A stretch of DNA of 64,000 bases from Pontibacter sp. SGAir0037. Its GTDB lineage: Bacteria > Bacteroidota > Bacteroidia > Cytophagales > Hymenobacteraceae. The notes under the pieces were generated by a model, which was given only the letters and a program-made list of their open reading frames with translations, was not told where the DNA came from and made no database searches. Numbering within the stretch: the first letter of the stretch is position 1; each line of letters begins with the position of its first letter. A program made the position numbers and the translations under genes. Shown here one piece after another: positions 28,253 through 36,314 of the stretch. The DNA is taken from NCBI RefSeq assembly GCF_005491705.1, contig NZ_CP028092.1:2108001-2172000 (forward strand), written 5' to 3'.

Positions 28253-29137
28253 ATGACAGACGATCTAAAAGAATCTCAAGTTAAAATATTAGTAACCGGA
28301 GTTACAGGTGTAGTTGGAAAAGGTACAGTGGAACATTTATTAAAAAAGGGAGTTCCCTCAAACCAAATTATCGGACTTTCCCGGAGAAAAGAAGAATTAG
28401 CTGCAAAAGGCGTTGAAGTTCGTTTTGGTGATTATTTTGATTATGATTCGTTACTACATGCCTTTGAAGGGGTTGACAAAGTAATGCTTACAAGCACAGT
28501 AGCTTTTACAGATCGCTTTACCCAACATTATAATGTAATTACCGCTGCCCGCCAAGCAGGCGTTAAGCACGTAATATATATGGCAATTATGCGTAAAGAA
28601 GGTTCGGGACGTATTATTCCTGAAGTAACCGAATCAGACCTTTTTACGGAACAAGTACTTAAATCTTCAGGGCTTGATTATACCATTTTATACCAGCCGC
28701 CTTTTATGGACCTTCTATCATTCTACTATGATGCCAATCCTTATGAAAATGGAATAAAAGTTCCGTCAAACAATGGAAAGATGGCACCTGCAACAAGAGA
28801 TGAATTGGCAGAAGCCCATGCTGTAATACTTTCTACGCCGGGACACGAAAATAAAACTTATTCACTTGGCGGCAACGATTCTGTTTCGTTTTCTGACATG
28901 GCAAAAATTCTTGCGGAAGTAAAAGGGCAACCTGTTCCTTTTACCACCATTACAGCAGAAGAATATATTGATGCGATAGTTGCGAAAGGAGTTACTCGTT
29001 ATGTTGCCGAATTTATTACGAGCTGGGTAGTGGCAATAGAAGAAGGTGAATTCCAATTTCAATCAGGCGATTTAGAGCAGTTATTAGGTAGAAAGACAAA
29101 AACTCTCAGAGAGTACATAGAATCAACTTTGGCTTAG
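28253..29137 (+). CDS. NmrA-like NAD(P)-binding oxidoreductase (atypical SDR)
   Basis: 294-residue Rossmann-fold protein. The cofactor motif GVTGVVGKGTVEHLLKKGV (GxxGxxG) is at residues 17-35, with LSRRKEELAAKGVEVRFGDY after it. The YxxxK catalytic pair of classical SDRs is not evident. The layout (SLLHAFEGVDKVMLTSTVAF, then VITAARQAGVKHVIYMAI) is that of NmrA/YtfG-like quinone reductases or redox sensors. It is divergent from the HxlR regulator, as such quinone-responsive pairs often are. Its codon use is AT-richer than that of the flanking housekeeping genes, so it may have been acquired with its regulator. Confidence 0.85.
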   Translation: MTDDLKESQVKILVTGVTGVVGKGTVEHLLKKGVPSNQIIGLSRRKEELAAKGVEVRFGDYFDYDSLLHAFEGVDKVMLTSTVAFTDRFTQHYNVITAARQAGVKHVIYMAIMRKEGSGRIIPEVTESDLFTEQVLKSSGLDYTILYQPPFMDLLSFYYDANPYENGIKVPSNNGKMAPATRDELAEAHAVILSTPGHENKTYSLGGNDSVSFSDMAKILAEVKGQPVPFTTITAEEYIDAIVAKGVTRYVAEFITSWVVAIEEGEFQFQSGDLEQLLGRKTKTLREYIESTLA

Positions 29138-29535
29138 AATATTGCCGAGATACAATAACCAAAGAAGCAGAGAATTTATCTTTTCAACCACCTCACTATT
29201 ATCCTAAGAAGAAGTAACCGATGTTAGAACAGCCTTATTAGGACCCTCTAGAGAAGCCGTTGAGGTTGTTGGTGCAGGTGATGAACTTGCCGCTGTAGCG
29301 AACCTTGAAAGCGATGCCATCCACACGATGATGTAGAGCCGCAACAGAGGCTTCTGTTGCCACTATGCGATATCTTCGCTCACGCGGTGGGTGATGGTCC
29401 TGCTCTTCCTCCAGCATCTTCTCATTGCCGCGCACATAGAGCTCCTCCTTTTACACTTAAATTTAACGATCAAACCAAGGCTCCACAAGATGTAAAATAC
29501 CTGTACATCTTTCTGAAGACTACCTAGTTACACCT
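29138..29535. other. Intergenic region with a possible gene remnant on the minus strand
   Basis: From about 29460 down to 29238 the minus strand is open with ordinary protein-like composition (for example RRYRIVATEASVAALHHRVD, then RYSGKFITCTNNLNGF). It has no good start and I do not recognise the family. It is more GC-rich than its flanks. It may be the tail of a gene lost by deletion beside the tRNA-Ser locus. The rest holds nothing I can name. Confidence 0.35.
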
Positions 29536-29580
29536 AAATTCGGGTACCCGAAGCCGTTCCGATTTCGGGTACCCGAATTT
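29536..29580. repeat. Nested palindromic inverted repeat
   Basis: Two 17-base arms (29536-29552 and 29564-29580) are exact reverse complements across an 11-base spacer. Each arm contains the perfect 14-bp palindrome TTCGGGTACCCGAA, so the block can be read as two copies of one dyad site or as one large hairpin. No T-run follows, so a plain terminator is unlikely. Confidence 0.75.
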
Positions 29581-29631
29581 GCTCCCTCAAAAAGGAGATA
29601 AAATGTAAAATTCAGGTGGGGGTTAAAAGCA

Positions 29632-29666
29632 AAAAAGCCCTTAAATCGCTGATTTAAGGGCTTTTT
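29632..29666. terminator. Terminator downstream of tRNA-Ser (bidirectional)
   Basis: Perfect 16-bp stem (29632-29647 with 29651-29666) around a GCT loop. Its outer ends are A5 and T5, giving a T-run on both strands. It starts 24 bases beyond the 3' end of the minus-strand tRNA-Ser. Confidence 0.85.
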
Positions 29667-29689
29667 ATACTAATTGATAAGTTAATCCG

Positions 29690-29777
29690 CAGAGAGAGCG
29701 GGATTCGAACCCGCGATACCCTTTTGAGGTATACACACTTTCCAGGCGTGCTCCTTCAACCACTCGGACACCTCTCT
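29690..29777 (-). tRNA. tRNA-Ser (anticodon GGA)
   Basis: 88-nt class II tRNA on the minus strand. The acceptor stem AGAGAGG pairs with TCTCTCT, including one G-T pair, with discriminator G. The D-arm TCCGAGTGGTTGAAGGA and anticodon stem CACGC/GTGTG enclose the loop CTGGAAA, so the anticodon is GGA. A long variable arm (GTATACCTCAAAAGGGTATC region) and the T-arm GCGGGTTCGAATCCCGC follow. The CCA end is not encoded. It reads UCC/UCU serine codons. Confidence 0.97.
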
Positions 29778-29788
29778 GTATTGCGGTG

Positions 29789-29821
29789 CAAAGGTAGCAG
29801 GATTTTACTATTCAGTGCAAG
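29789..29821 (-). promoter_or_regulatory. Bacteroidota-type promoter for tRNA-Ser
   Basis: On the minus strand the -7 box TACCTTTG (29789-29796) fits TAnnTTTG exactly. A CTTG at 29818-29821, 21 bases upstream, is an acceptable -33 box (consensus TTTG/TTG). The tRNA 5' end lies 11 bases downstream. Confidence 0.55.
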
Positions 29822-29848
29822 TAAAAGCAAACATTACCTACAAATAAA

Positions 29849-30916
29849 CTAAATAGAAATTTCCCCGCGCAGGTTACTGCCTAAAAGCTCCTTTGTCTTT
29901 TGTTTATCCAGTTTTAGGCCCAGCACAAACATCATCTTGGTAATGGCAGCCTCTGTCGTAATATCAGCACCCCCAATCACCCCCATGTTCAGCAGGTACT
30001 TGCTGGTTTCATACCTGCCCTGGTCTACCCGTCCTTCGTCGCACTGCGAAACGTTTAAAATGTAAATACCTCTGTCGATGGCGTCCTGCAACAGGTTCAG
30101 CAGCCAGGGCCAGGTAGGGGCATTGCCAGCTCCGAACGTTTCCATCACCACCCCCCGCAGGTCAGGAATATGCAGGATGCTTTTTATAGTTGCGGCCGTT
30201 ATACCCGGAAACAGCTTAAGAATCGCCACCCGGTCATCTAAATGCTCGTGCACCTTAAAATGCGCCTCTGCATGCGGACGAATAGCATGCCAGGTATAGT
30301 CTATTTTAATGCCTGCCTTCGCCAGCACAGGATAGTTCTCCGATTTGAAGGCATTAAAATAGCGGCTTTCCACTTTCTTGCCCCGGTTGCCCCTGATCAG
30401 TAAATTATGAAAGTAGATGCACACCTCCGGCACAGCACTTTTACCGTTAATCTTTTTAGCCGCAATTTGCAAAGCTGAAATCAGGTTTTCACGGGCATCG
30501 GTCCTTGTTCTGCCGATAGGCACCTGTGCTCCTGTAAAAATAACCGGCTTTTGCAGGTTCTCCAGCATGTAACTCAGTGCCGAGGCGCTATAGGCCATGG
30601 TATCGGTACCGTGCAGAATCACAAAGCCATCATACGCAGCATAGTTCTCCTTAATTAATTGCACCAGCATGTACCACTCTTTCAGAGAAACATTCGAAGA
30701 ATCTATGGGCGGGTCCATGTTAATTACCGAAAGCAGATAACGGAAATTACCGAGCTCCGGCACCTTTTCTACAATCAGGCTGAAATTGAATGGCACCAGG
30801 TGCTCCCGGTTTTCATCATAGGCCATCCCGATAGTGCCACCCGTATATATAAGCAAAATAGAAGCTTCTGGATTATCAGGAGCAGCCGTGTCTATGTTTA
30901 CTTTTTCTATTGTCAT
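29849..30916 (-). CDS. ansA: Type I L-asparaginase
   Basis: Hydrolyses L-asparagine to aspartate and ammonia in the cytosol. At 355 residues it fits the cytosolic type I enzymes, and no signal peptide is present. The first catalytic Thr is in ILLIYTGGTIGMAYDE and the second in FVILHGTDTMAYSASAL (the GTDT motif); the conserved Lys/Arg region follows in TGAQVPIGRTRTDARENLI. It follows TatD by 2 bases, so the two are cotranscribed. Confidence 0.95.
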   Translation of the reverse strand: MTIEKVNIDTAAPDNPEASILLIYTGGTIGMAYDENREHLVPFNFSLIVEKVPELGNFRYLLSVINMDPPIDSSNVSLKEWYMLVQLIKENYAAYDGFVILHGTDTMAYSASALSYMLENLQKPVIFTGAQVPIGRTRTDARENLISALQIAAKKINGKSAVPEVCIYFHNLLIRGNRGKKVESRYFNAFKSENYPVLAKAGIKIDYTWHAIRPHAEAHFKVHEHLDDRVAILKLFPGITAATIKSILHIPDLRGVVMETFGAGNAPTWPWLLNLLQDAIDRGIYILNVSQCDEGRVDQGRYETSKYLLNMGVIGGADITTEAAITKMMFVLGLKLDKQKTKELLGSNLRGEISI

Positions 30917-30918
30917 TT

Positions 30919-31686
30919 TCAGAGTTTAAATAGGTTGAGGGAATTACGGGTAGTTACCTCTGCCACTTCCTCTATCGCTCTACCTGTTAGTTCTGCCACA
31001 CGGCTGGCAACCAGCGGCACGTAAACAGGCTCGTTTCTTTTCCCCCGATAGGGCACAGGCGCCAGGTACGGGCAATCGGTTTCCAGTACCAGGTCTTCCA
31101 GTTCCACGTGTGGCAGCACCTTGTCCAGCCCTCCGTTCTTAAAGGTAGCCACGCCGCCAATGCCCATTAAAAATCCTAGTTCCTTTATCTTCTGCGCCTG
31201 CTCAAGCGTACCTGTGAAGCAGTGGAAAATTCCGCGTAGGGTACCATCCTGGGCGGCTTTGATAATTTCATAGGTCTCATCAAACGCATCGCGCGTGTGC
31301 AGGATAATCGGCAGGTTGTGCTTTTTAGCGAGTTCGGCCTGCACCTTCAGGGCCTCCTGCTGCTGCGGGAAAAAGGTCTTGTCCCAGTACAGATCAATTC
31401 CACACTCTCCTACACCGGCAAAAGGGCGTTTGGCCAGCCACTCTTCCACCAGGTACAATTCTTTTTCAAATCCGCTTTTTATATAGGCCGGATGCAATCC
31501 CATCATCGGGAAACACTGCTCCGGGTGCTTTTCTTCTGCCTCCAGCATAGCATCGATGGAAGTATGGTCGATGTTCGGCATGTAAATCCTTGCTACTCCA
31601 TCTTCCAAAGCCCTTGCTATAGCGGCGTCTCTGTCTTCTTTAAATTCTTCAGAATAAATATGGGCGTGCGAATCAACAAATTTCAT
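30919..31686 (-). CDS. tatD: TatD-family metal-dependent DNase/hydrolase
   Basis: 255-residue TIM-barrel metallohydrolase. Metal ligands are visible: HxH in FVDSHAHIYSEEF, Glu in FAGVGECGIDLYW, His in LPIILHTRDAFDE, HCFTGT, and Asp in LVLETDCPYLAP. Relatives are 3'-5' DNases linked to DNA repair and tRNA quality control. It is translated just ahead of asparaginase, a common pairing without a known functional link. Confidence 0.93.
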   Translation of the reverse strand: MKFVDSHAHIYSEEFKEDRDAAIARALEDGVARIYMPNIDHTSIDAMLEAEEKHPEQCFPMMGLHPAYIKSGFEKELYLVEEWLAKRPFAGVGECGIDLYWDKTFFPQQQEALKVQAELAKKHNLPIILHTRDAFDETYEIIKAAQDGTLRGIFHCFTGTLEQAQKIKELGFLMGIGGVATFKNGGLDKVLPHVELEDLVLETDCPYLAPVPYRGKRNEPVYVPLVASRVAELTGRAIEEVAEVTTRNSLNLFKL

Positions 31687-31850
31687 GTGTCTTTAGATAG
31701 CTTTAGCAATGCTACAGTATATTCTGTCAGAACGTGAAGATAAGTCATAAAAATAAGAATAGCCTTACTCCCTCAAACAGACTAAACTTACCTGAATACG
31801 AAATCTTAAAGCGCCTATGGTGTGCTGTTCCAGATTTACAAAATTCAAGA

Positions 31851-32942
31851 TTAATACTTACGGCCTTTCCAGCGAATACTGGTCGGGAGAAAGAAAAAAA
31901 TAATCAGGACAACAGAAGAAATAACCAGGTAAAGCTCAAAAAGGAGGTACAGCCACCAGGGCTGTTGTTGCCGCACACGCTGCAGGCAAACAGCCACAAA
32001 AATACTTTGCAACACCACTTTAAAAGCAAATATACCCGCCATAACCCCTACCGAGGTATACGTGAAAAAAGGCAGCAGCACCGGGTAATAAGCCGAATGC
32101 AGTACCAGCACCACCACCATATACAGCGGCAGATGCATAGAGCCCCGCATCCAGCGTTTCCGCTGGTGTAATAACTGCAGTATAGTTTCTGCAGGTTCAG
32201 AAAGCGCCAGCACACGCCGATCGTAGATGTTGCGCGATTGCCAGCCCTTCTCTATAATTGCTTTAAAAATAGCCACATCTTCTGTAACCGAAAAGGGTAT
32301 TACTTCAAAGCCACCCACAGCCTCATAAGCTTGACGGCGCAGGAGCATGTTGTTTCCCATAGTGGATACAGGCAGCTTCAGATCGGCTACCATTTGCATC
32401 AGCCCCAGGGCATACAACCAATCCATGTTCTGCAGCCTCGCAAACAAGCCGGCACCTTTGGTGGTGGTAATACCTGTTACAACTCCCACATCCTCCTGCA
32501 TCTCAGACAGCATTACATGCACCCACTGCCGGGGTACCTGGATATCGGCATCTGTGAAAAAGAAATAGTCGGAGCTGGCAAGCTTTGCCAGGTGTGCCAA
32601 AACGTTTCCTTTGCCTTTTGCCTGGCCCATTTTTCCGGTAATGGTTATGCATTTGTAGAGAGGCTTGTCCTTTATGAAAGCATCCACAACTGCTTTGGTA
32701 GCATCTGTAGAAGCATCGTCGCCTATCAGCACTTCCACTAAACCGGCAGGATAATCCAGGGCTTCGATTGCTTTCAGACAAGCAAGAATATTGTTTTCTT
32801 CGTTGCGGGCGGCAATCAGGATACTGACTGGAGGCTTCTCCGAAAGTTTATGATGGTATGGTTTCCTGTTGAAGAGCAGCAACAAGATCAGCAGTATAAA
32901 AAGGCTAAAGTAAAGTATAAAATAGATTACCGATACGATCAT
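31851..32942 (-). CDS. Membrane glycosyltransferase, family 2
   Basis: 363-residue processive-type GT2. An N-terminal hydrophobic helix (about 5-24) precedes the GT-A domain: VSILIAARNEENNILACLKA, LIGDDASTDATK (the nucleotide-binding Asp), FFTDADIQVP (DxD) and the acceptor motif QRKRW near residue 260. Two or three C-terminal helices follow (about 275-355). Its start overlaps the deacetylase stop by 4 bases. Together they resemble a pair that builds and trims an N-acetylated polysaccharide or cell-wall glycan (inference). Confidence 0.88.
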   Translation of the reverse strand: MIVSVIYFILYFSLFILLILLLLFNRKPYHHKLSEKPPVSILIAARNEENNILACLKAIEALDYPAGLVEVLIGDDASTDATKAVVDAFIKDKPLYKCITITGKMGQAKGKGNVLAHLAKLASSDYFFFTDADIQVPRQWVHVMLSEMQEDVGVVTGITTTKGAGLFARLQNMDWLYALGLMQMVADLKLPVSTMGNNMLLRRQAYEAVGGFEVIPFSVTEDVAIFKAIIEKGWQSRNIYDRRVLALSEPAETILQLLHQRKRWMRGSMHLPLYMVVVLVLHSAYYPVLLPFFTYTSVGVMAGIFAFKVVLQSIFVAVCLQRVRQQQPWWLYLLFELYLVISSVVLIIFFFLPTSIRWKGRKY

Positions 32943-33574
32943 AAGGTCTCAAATGTATAGCCTGCTGCCGTAAAGTGTTCCAGGAAAAGCGGCAGGGCAT
33001 ACATCATGTTACGCTGTGCCTTCAGGCTGTCGTGAAATACAATAATGCTTCCATTCCGGGTATGCCTGATGGATTTTTGCAGGCATGCTTCAGGCGAAAG
33101 CGAAGCATCAAAATCGTAGCTGATCACATCCCACATTACCAGTTCATACTGCTCTTTTAAAGCTGCAGCCTGCGACCGGCTTATTCGTCCGTGCGGGGGC
33201 CTGAATAGCTTCTTCCGTGGCCGGGAAAATTTCTGAACCGCCTCCAGCTCTTCCTGGCATAGCTGCACATTGCGGAGGTAGTCGTGCAAAGGTGTTTGCC
33301 AGCCCTTCAGGTGATTATAGGTATGATTCGCCAGTACATGCCCTGCGGCCAACACCTGCTCTGCAATAGCCGGATGTTTAGACAGGTTTTCTCCTACACA
33401 AAAGAAAGTGGCTTTGGCCTTGTACTTTTCCAACTGTTCCAGTACAAACGGCGTCACTACCGGAATAGGTCCATCATCAAAAGTCAGGTACAGCGTTTTC
33501 TCCTTACCGCTCCTGTTCCAGGTATAGTCCGACAATAATTTCTTCACCAGGAAAGGAGACTTGAAAAAACGCAT
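32939..33574 (-). CDS. Polysaccharide deacetylase (NodB domain, CE4)
   Basis: 211-residue CE4 deacetylase, which removes N-acetyl groups from chitin- or peptidoglycan-like polymers. Motif 1 is LYLTFDDGPIPVV (catalytic Asp pair), motif 2 is LANHTYNHLKGW (HxxxH zinc site), motif 3 is FRPPHGRISRS, and VMWDVISYDFD follows. No clear signal peptide is seen. It overlaps the next glycosyltransferase by 4 bases, so the two are translationally coupled. Confidence 0.92.
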   Translation of the reverse strand: MRFFKSPFLVKKLLSDYTWNRSGKEKTLYLTFDDGPIPVVTPFVLEQLEKYKAKATFFCVGENLSKHPAIAEQVLAAGHVLANHTYNHLKGWQTPLHDYLRNVQLCQEELEAVQKFSRPRKKLFRPPHGRISRSQAAALKEQYELVMWDVISYDFDASLSPEACLQKSIRHTRNGSIIVFHDSLKAQRNMMYALPLFLEHFTAAGYTFETL

Positions 33575-33667
33575 GTTAAATGAGAGTGACAGGTAATTAG
33601 GGTGCTGCTGGAAATCCGGCTGCGAGGGAAGGCTGCTACAATAAGCCTGCTCTTCCTCCGGTGCTAT

Positions 33668-34891
33668 TTATTTAAACCTGCACGAAAGCAGGGTGATATC
33701 ATCTGTAAAGGTTGCTTCCTCGTTGTACAGGTTTATCTCGTTCAGCAACTGCAGGTGCAGCATGCGCGAGCTCAGATACCTGTTGCGCTGCAGAAAACTG
33801 ATGGTGCCTTCCACGCCAAACTCCGCCTCATCCTCGTCAAACACCTCGGTTAAGCCATCGGTATAGCAGAGCATAATTGCGTTGTGCGGCACCTGAATTT
33901 TAGTAACCGACATAAACGGCAGCACATCAAAAACACCCAGCATGGTGCAGCCCTCGTTCAGCAGGCGGTGGTCGTTGTTCTCGTAGAGCAGAATCGGCGA
34001 GTTGTGCCCGGCATTTACATAAGATAGTTCGCGCGTCTTGCGGTTATAGATAGCCAGAAAAGCGGTGATGAATTTTTCAGCAATGGCATTCCTGTAGATC
34101 AGGTGGTTCAGCTCCGATACAACGGTATTCAGATCTGAAGTCTGGCGCAGGATGGTGCGCAATCCCGCCTGAAAGTTAGACATCAGCAACGAAGCAGGCA
34201 CGCCTTTCCCCGAAACATCAGCCACACAAAAAAGGCACTGTTCGGCATCTATATCTACGTAGTCGTAGTAATCGCCCCCAATGGAGGAATGCGGAATATA
34301 GCTGGCATGTATAGCCACATCTTTGTCGTTGGGCAGTGCCTTCGGGAAGAGCATCGACTGCACCTCGCGGGCAATCTCAATCTCGCGGCGAATCGCCTCT
34401 TGTGCCAACCTCAGGCGCGCCATTTTATGGTTTTCGATCGCCACCAGCATAATATTGCTGACAGTCTGTACAAAGCTGAGCGCCTCCATATTGGTATAGT
34501 AAGGCTGTATTTTCCCGATCATAACAACGGCCAGTAACTTGCCATTGTGCAGAATCGGGATAACAATTTCGAAGGCCCGCCACTTCCGGTGCACATGTAG
34601 TTTGGAGGTATTGGTAATCTCCTTCAGATTCTTGATTTCTTCAGGTAGCTCCTCTTTGGTAAAATCTTGTTCGGTTCCAAAGCACACTTTACATTCCCAG
34701 TCCTCGTCGTGCATAAACAATACCAGGCGGCTAATCTGCAGCTGGGCAAGCAAGGTGAAGCGGTAAATCTTATAAAGAGCTGCCTCAGGCAAATTATCGT
34801 TAATAGCCTGCGTGATCTCCAGCAAGGCAGAGAGCTCCAGCTTTTTCAGATTAAGCTCCTGTTGTGTATTCGGTACAATTAGTTCAGGCAT
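33668..34891 (-). CDS. GAF-domain PP2C phosphatase (SpoIIE/RsbU type)
   Basis: 407-residue protein from the ATG at 34891 (MPELIVPNTQQELN); a start 10 codons upstream is less likely. A GAF-like sensor (about 30-165) is followed by the linker EIEIAREVQSMLFPKALP, typical of RsbU-like regulators. The PP2C catalytic domain follows: SSIGGDYYDYVDI, ADVSGKGVPASLLMS, YVNAGHNSPILLY and MLCYTDGLTEVFDEDE, all with metal-binding Asp. It would dephosphorylate an anti-sigma-antagonist-like partner, but none is in the window. Its start overlaps the permease gene by 8 bases. Confidence 0.92.
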   Translation of the reverse strand: MPELIVPNTQQELNLKKLELSALLEITQAINDNLPEAALYKIYRFTLLAQLQISRLVLFMHDEDWECKVCFGTEQDFTKEELPEEIKNLKEITNTSKLHVHRKWRAFEIVIPILHNGKLLAVVMIGKIQPYYTNMEALSFVQTVSNIMLVAIENHKMARLRLAQEAIRREIEIAREVQSMLFPKALPNDKDVAIHASYIPHSSIGGDYYDYVDIDAEQCLFCVADVSGKGVPASLLMSNFQAGLRTILRQTSDLNTVVSELNHLIYRNAIAEKFITAFLAIYNRKTRELSYVNAGHNSPILLYENNDHRLLNEGCTMLGVFDVLPFMSVTKIQVPHNAIMLCYTDGLTEVFDEDEAEFGVEGTISFLQRNRYLSSRMLHLQLLNEINLYNEEATFTDDITLLSCRFK

Positions 34892-36056
34892 TCGAAATCG
34901 GAATTTTAGGGTCGTAAGCATCGCGCAGTCCGTTACCCAGAAGATTAAAGGCCAACACCAGCAGACTGATACATATACTCGGTAAAAGTACTAAAAAAAG
35001 ACCGGATTTTGCACCTATGAGCTGAAAACCTTCATTCACCATCATTCCCCAGGATGGTGCAGGCGGTTGTACTCCCAGTCCTAAAAAGCTAAGGCCAGCC
35101 TCTATCAGAATGGCCGAAGCAAAGTTAGCTGTAGCTATTACTATTAAAGGCCCGATCATGTTTGGCAAAAGGTGCCTGTAAATTATTTTATACTGCGGAA
35201 TACCTAGCACCTTCGCGGCTTCTACATAGGTTTTCTCTTTCAGGCTAAGTATCTGACCACGTACCACGCGTGCCACTTCAACCCACATGGTAAGGCCAAC
35301 TGCCACAAAAGCTACCCACACGCCTTTGCTGTCGATTGCCAGGCTAATGGCAATTACCAGCATAATGCTGGGCACCGACCATACCACCGTCATCAGGAAA
35401 AGCATGAGTTTATCAACCCAGCCTCCGAAGTAACCTCCTAAGGCACCTACTGTTATACCCACCACCAGCGAGATAAGCACCGCCACAAAGCCAATGCCCA
35501 AAGAGATGCGGGTTCCCAGTATAAGCCGGCTCATTACATCTCTACCGGCTTTGTCGGTACCTAACCAGAAGGTCCGGCTGACAAGGTGCTCCTGCTCTAC
35601 CTGCTGTTGCAACTGCGCCTCGTCCCCCTGCTTACCTGTAACGTCGGTTAAAGCAAATTTGCGCAGTTGGTCATTCATGGCATTATTGCTGCGCAAAGGC
35701 TGCACCAGTATACTATCTCCGGAAAAGGAATAACTCTCAACGGGCAGCTCCGAGTACTGCGAAGGTTCTCCCGAAAAAATGTAACTTATAAAATTCACCT
35801 TTCGCACCGCCTCTGCCGGCCTCCGCAGAAGCAGAACCTGCGTAGAAAAGCCCGGTGCTTTTTTTTGTAGCTGCACCAGCCCGTTATTGGCATTCGGGGT
35901 ACTGTCGGGCATAAAAACATAGCCGCCTATCGCCAGTAAAGCAGCAATAAGAATAATGCACAAGCCGAACATGGCAGGTGTATTCTGCCTGAGTCGCTGA
36001 CGGATGTAATAAGAAGGAGGCCTGGAAGTTACAGGCGCTTTTGCAAGAGTTGCCAT
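34884..36056 (-). CDS. ABC transporter permease, peptide/nickel (DppC/OppC) type
   Basis: 390-residue inner-membrane permease. An OppC N-terminal helix (about 28-50) is followed by an unusually long periplasmic insert (about 55-175). The binding-protein-dependent transport domain (about 185-380) has the EAA-like loop EAAKVLGIPQYKIIYRHLLP, then GLSFLGLGVQPPAPSWGMMV. No partner DppB, ATPase or substrate-binding protein is adjacent, so the rest of the transporter is encoded elsewhere. It lies 1 base from the small upstream gene and overlaps the phosphatase start, inside one long operon. Confidence 0.9.
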   Translation of the reverse strand: MATLAKAPVTSRPPSYYIRQRLRQNTPAMFGLCIILIAALLAIGGYVFMPDSTPNANNGLVQLQKKAPGFSTQVLLLRRPAEAVRKVNFISYIFSGEPSQYSELPVESYSFSGDSILVQPLRSNNAMNDQLRKFALTDVTGKQGDEAQLQQQVEQEHLVSRTFWLGTDKAGRDVMSRLILGTRISLGIGFVAVLISLVVGITVGALGGYFGGWVDKLMLFLMTVVWSVPSIMLVIAISLAIDSKGVWVAFVAVGLTMWVEVARVVRGQILSLKEKTYVEAAKVLGIPQYKIIYRHLLPNMIGPLIVIATANFASAILIEAGLSFLGLGVQPPAPSWGMMVNEGFQLIGAKSGLFLVLLPSICISLLVLAFNLLGNGLRDAYDPKIPISNA

Positions 36057-36314
36057 TCAGATGGAGTTATGTACCACAAGACCAGCTTTTGTTGCCAGGA
36101 AGTAGTACTGCTGGCAATGTTTGCTGAAAGAAGCTGCATCGTAGGCATGCTCCGTATCCTGATCCGGGTACAGAATTTTAATGTAGCCTTTCTCCAACAA
36201 GGAATTTAAGCCTGCACAGAGTTCTTCATCGCTTAAAGACAAGGTGCCTCTAAGATCGCTGTAAGAAGCTACAAAATACAATTCATCCAGTATATCAAAC
36301 TCTACTTCTGTCAT
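36057..36314 (-). CDS. Small conserved-type hypothetical protein
   Basis: 85-residue soluble acidic protein with no recognised domain. The start TEVEFDILDELYFVASYSDL, the stretch DEELCAGLNSLLEKGYIKIL and the end FLATKAGLVVHNSI look like a compact winged-helix fold (helix-helix-helix-strand wing). This is only a structural guess. It overlaps the upstream glycosyltransferase by 4 bases and is 1 base from the permease gene. That coupling shows it is a real gene. It could be a small regulator or adaptor of the permease. Confidence 0.75.
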   Translation of the reverse strand: MTEVEFDILDELYFVASYSDLRGTLSLSDEELCAGLNSLLEKGYIKILYPDQDTEHAYDAASFSKHCQQYYFLATKAGLVVHNSI

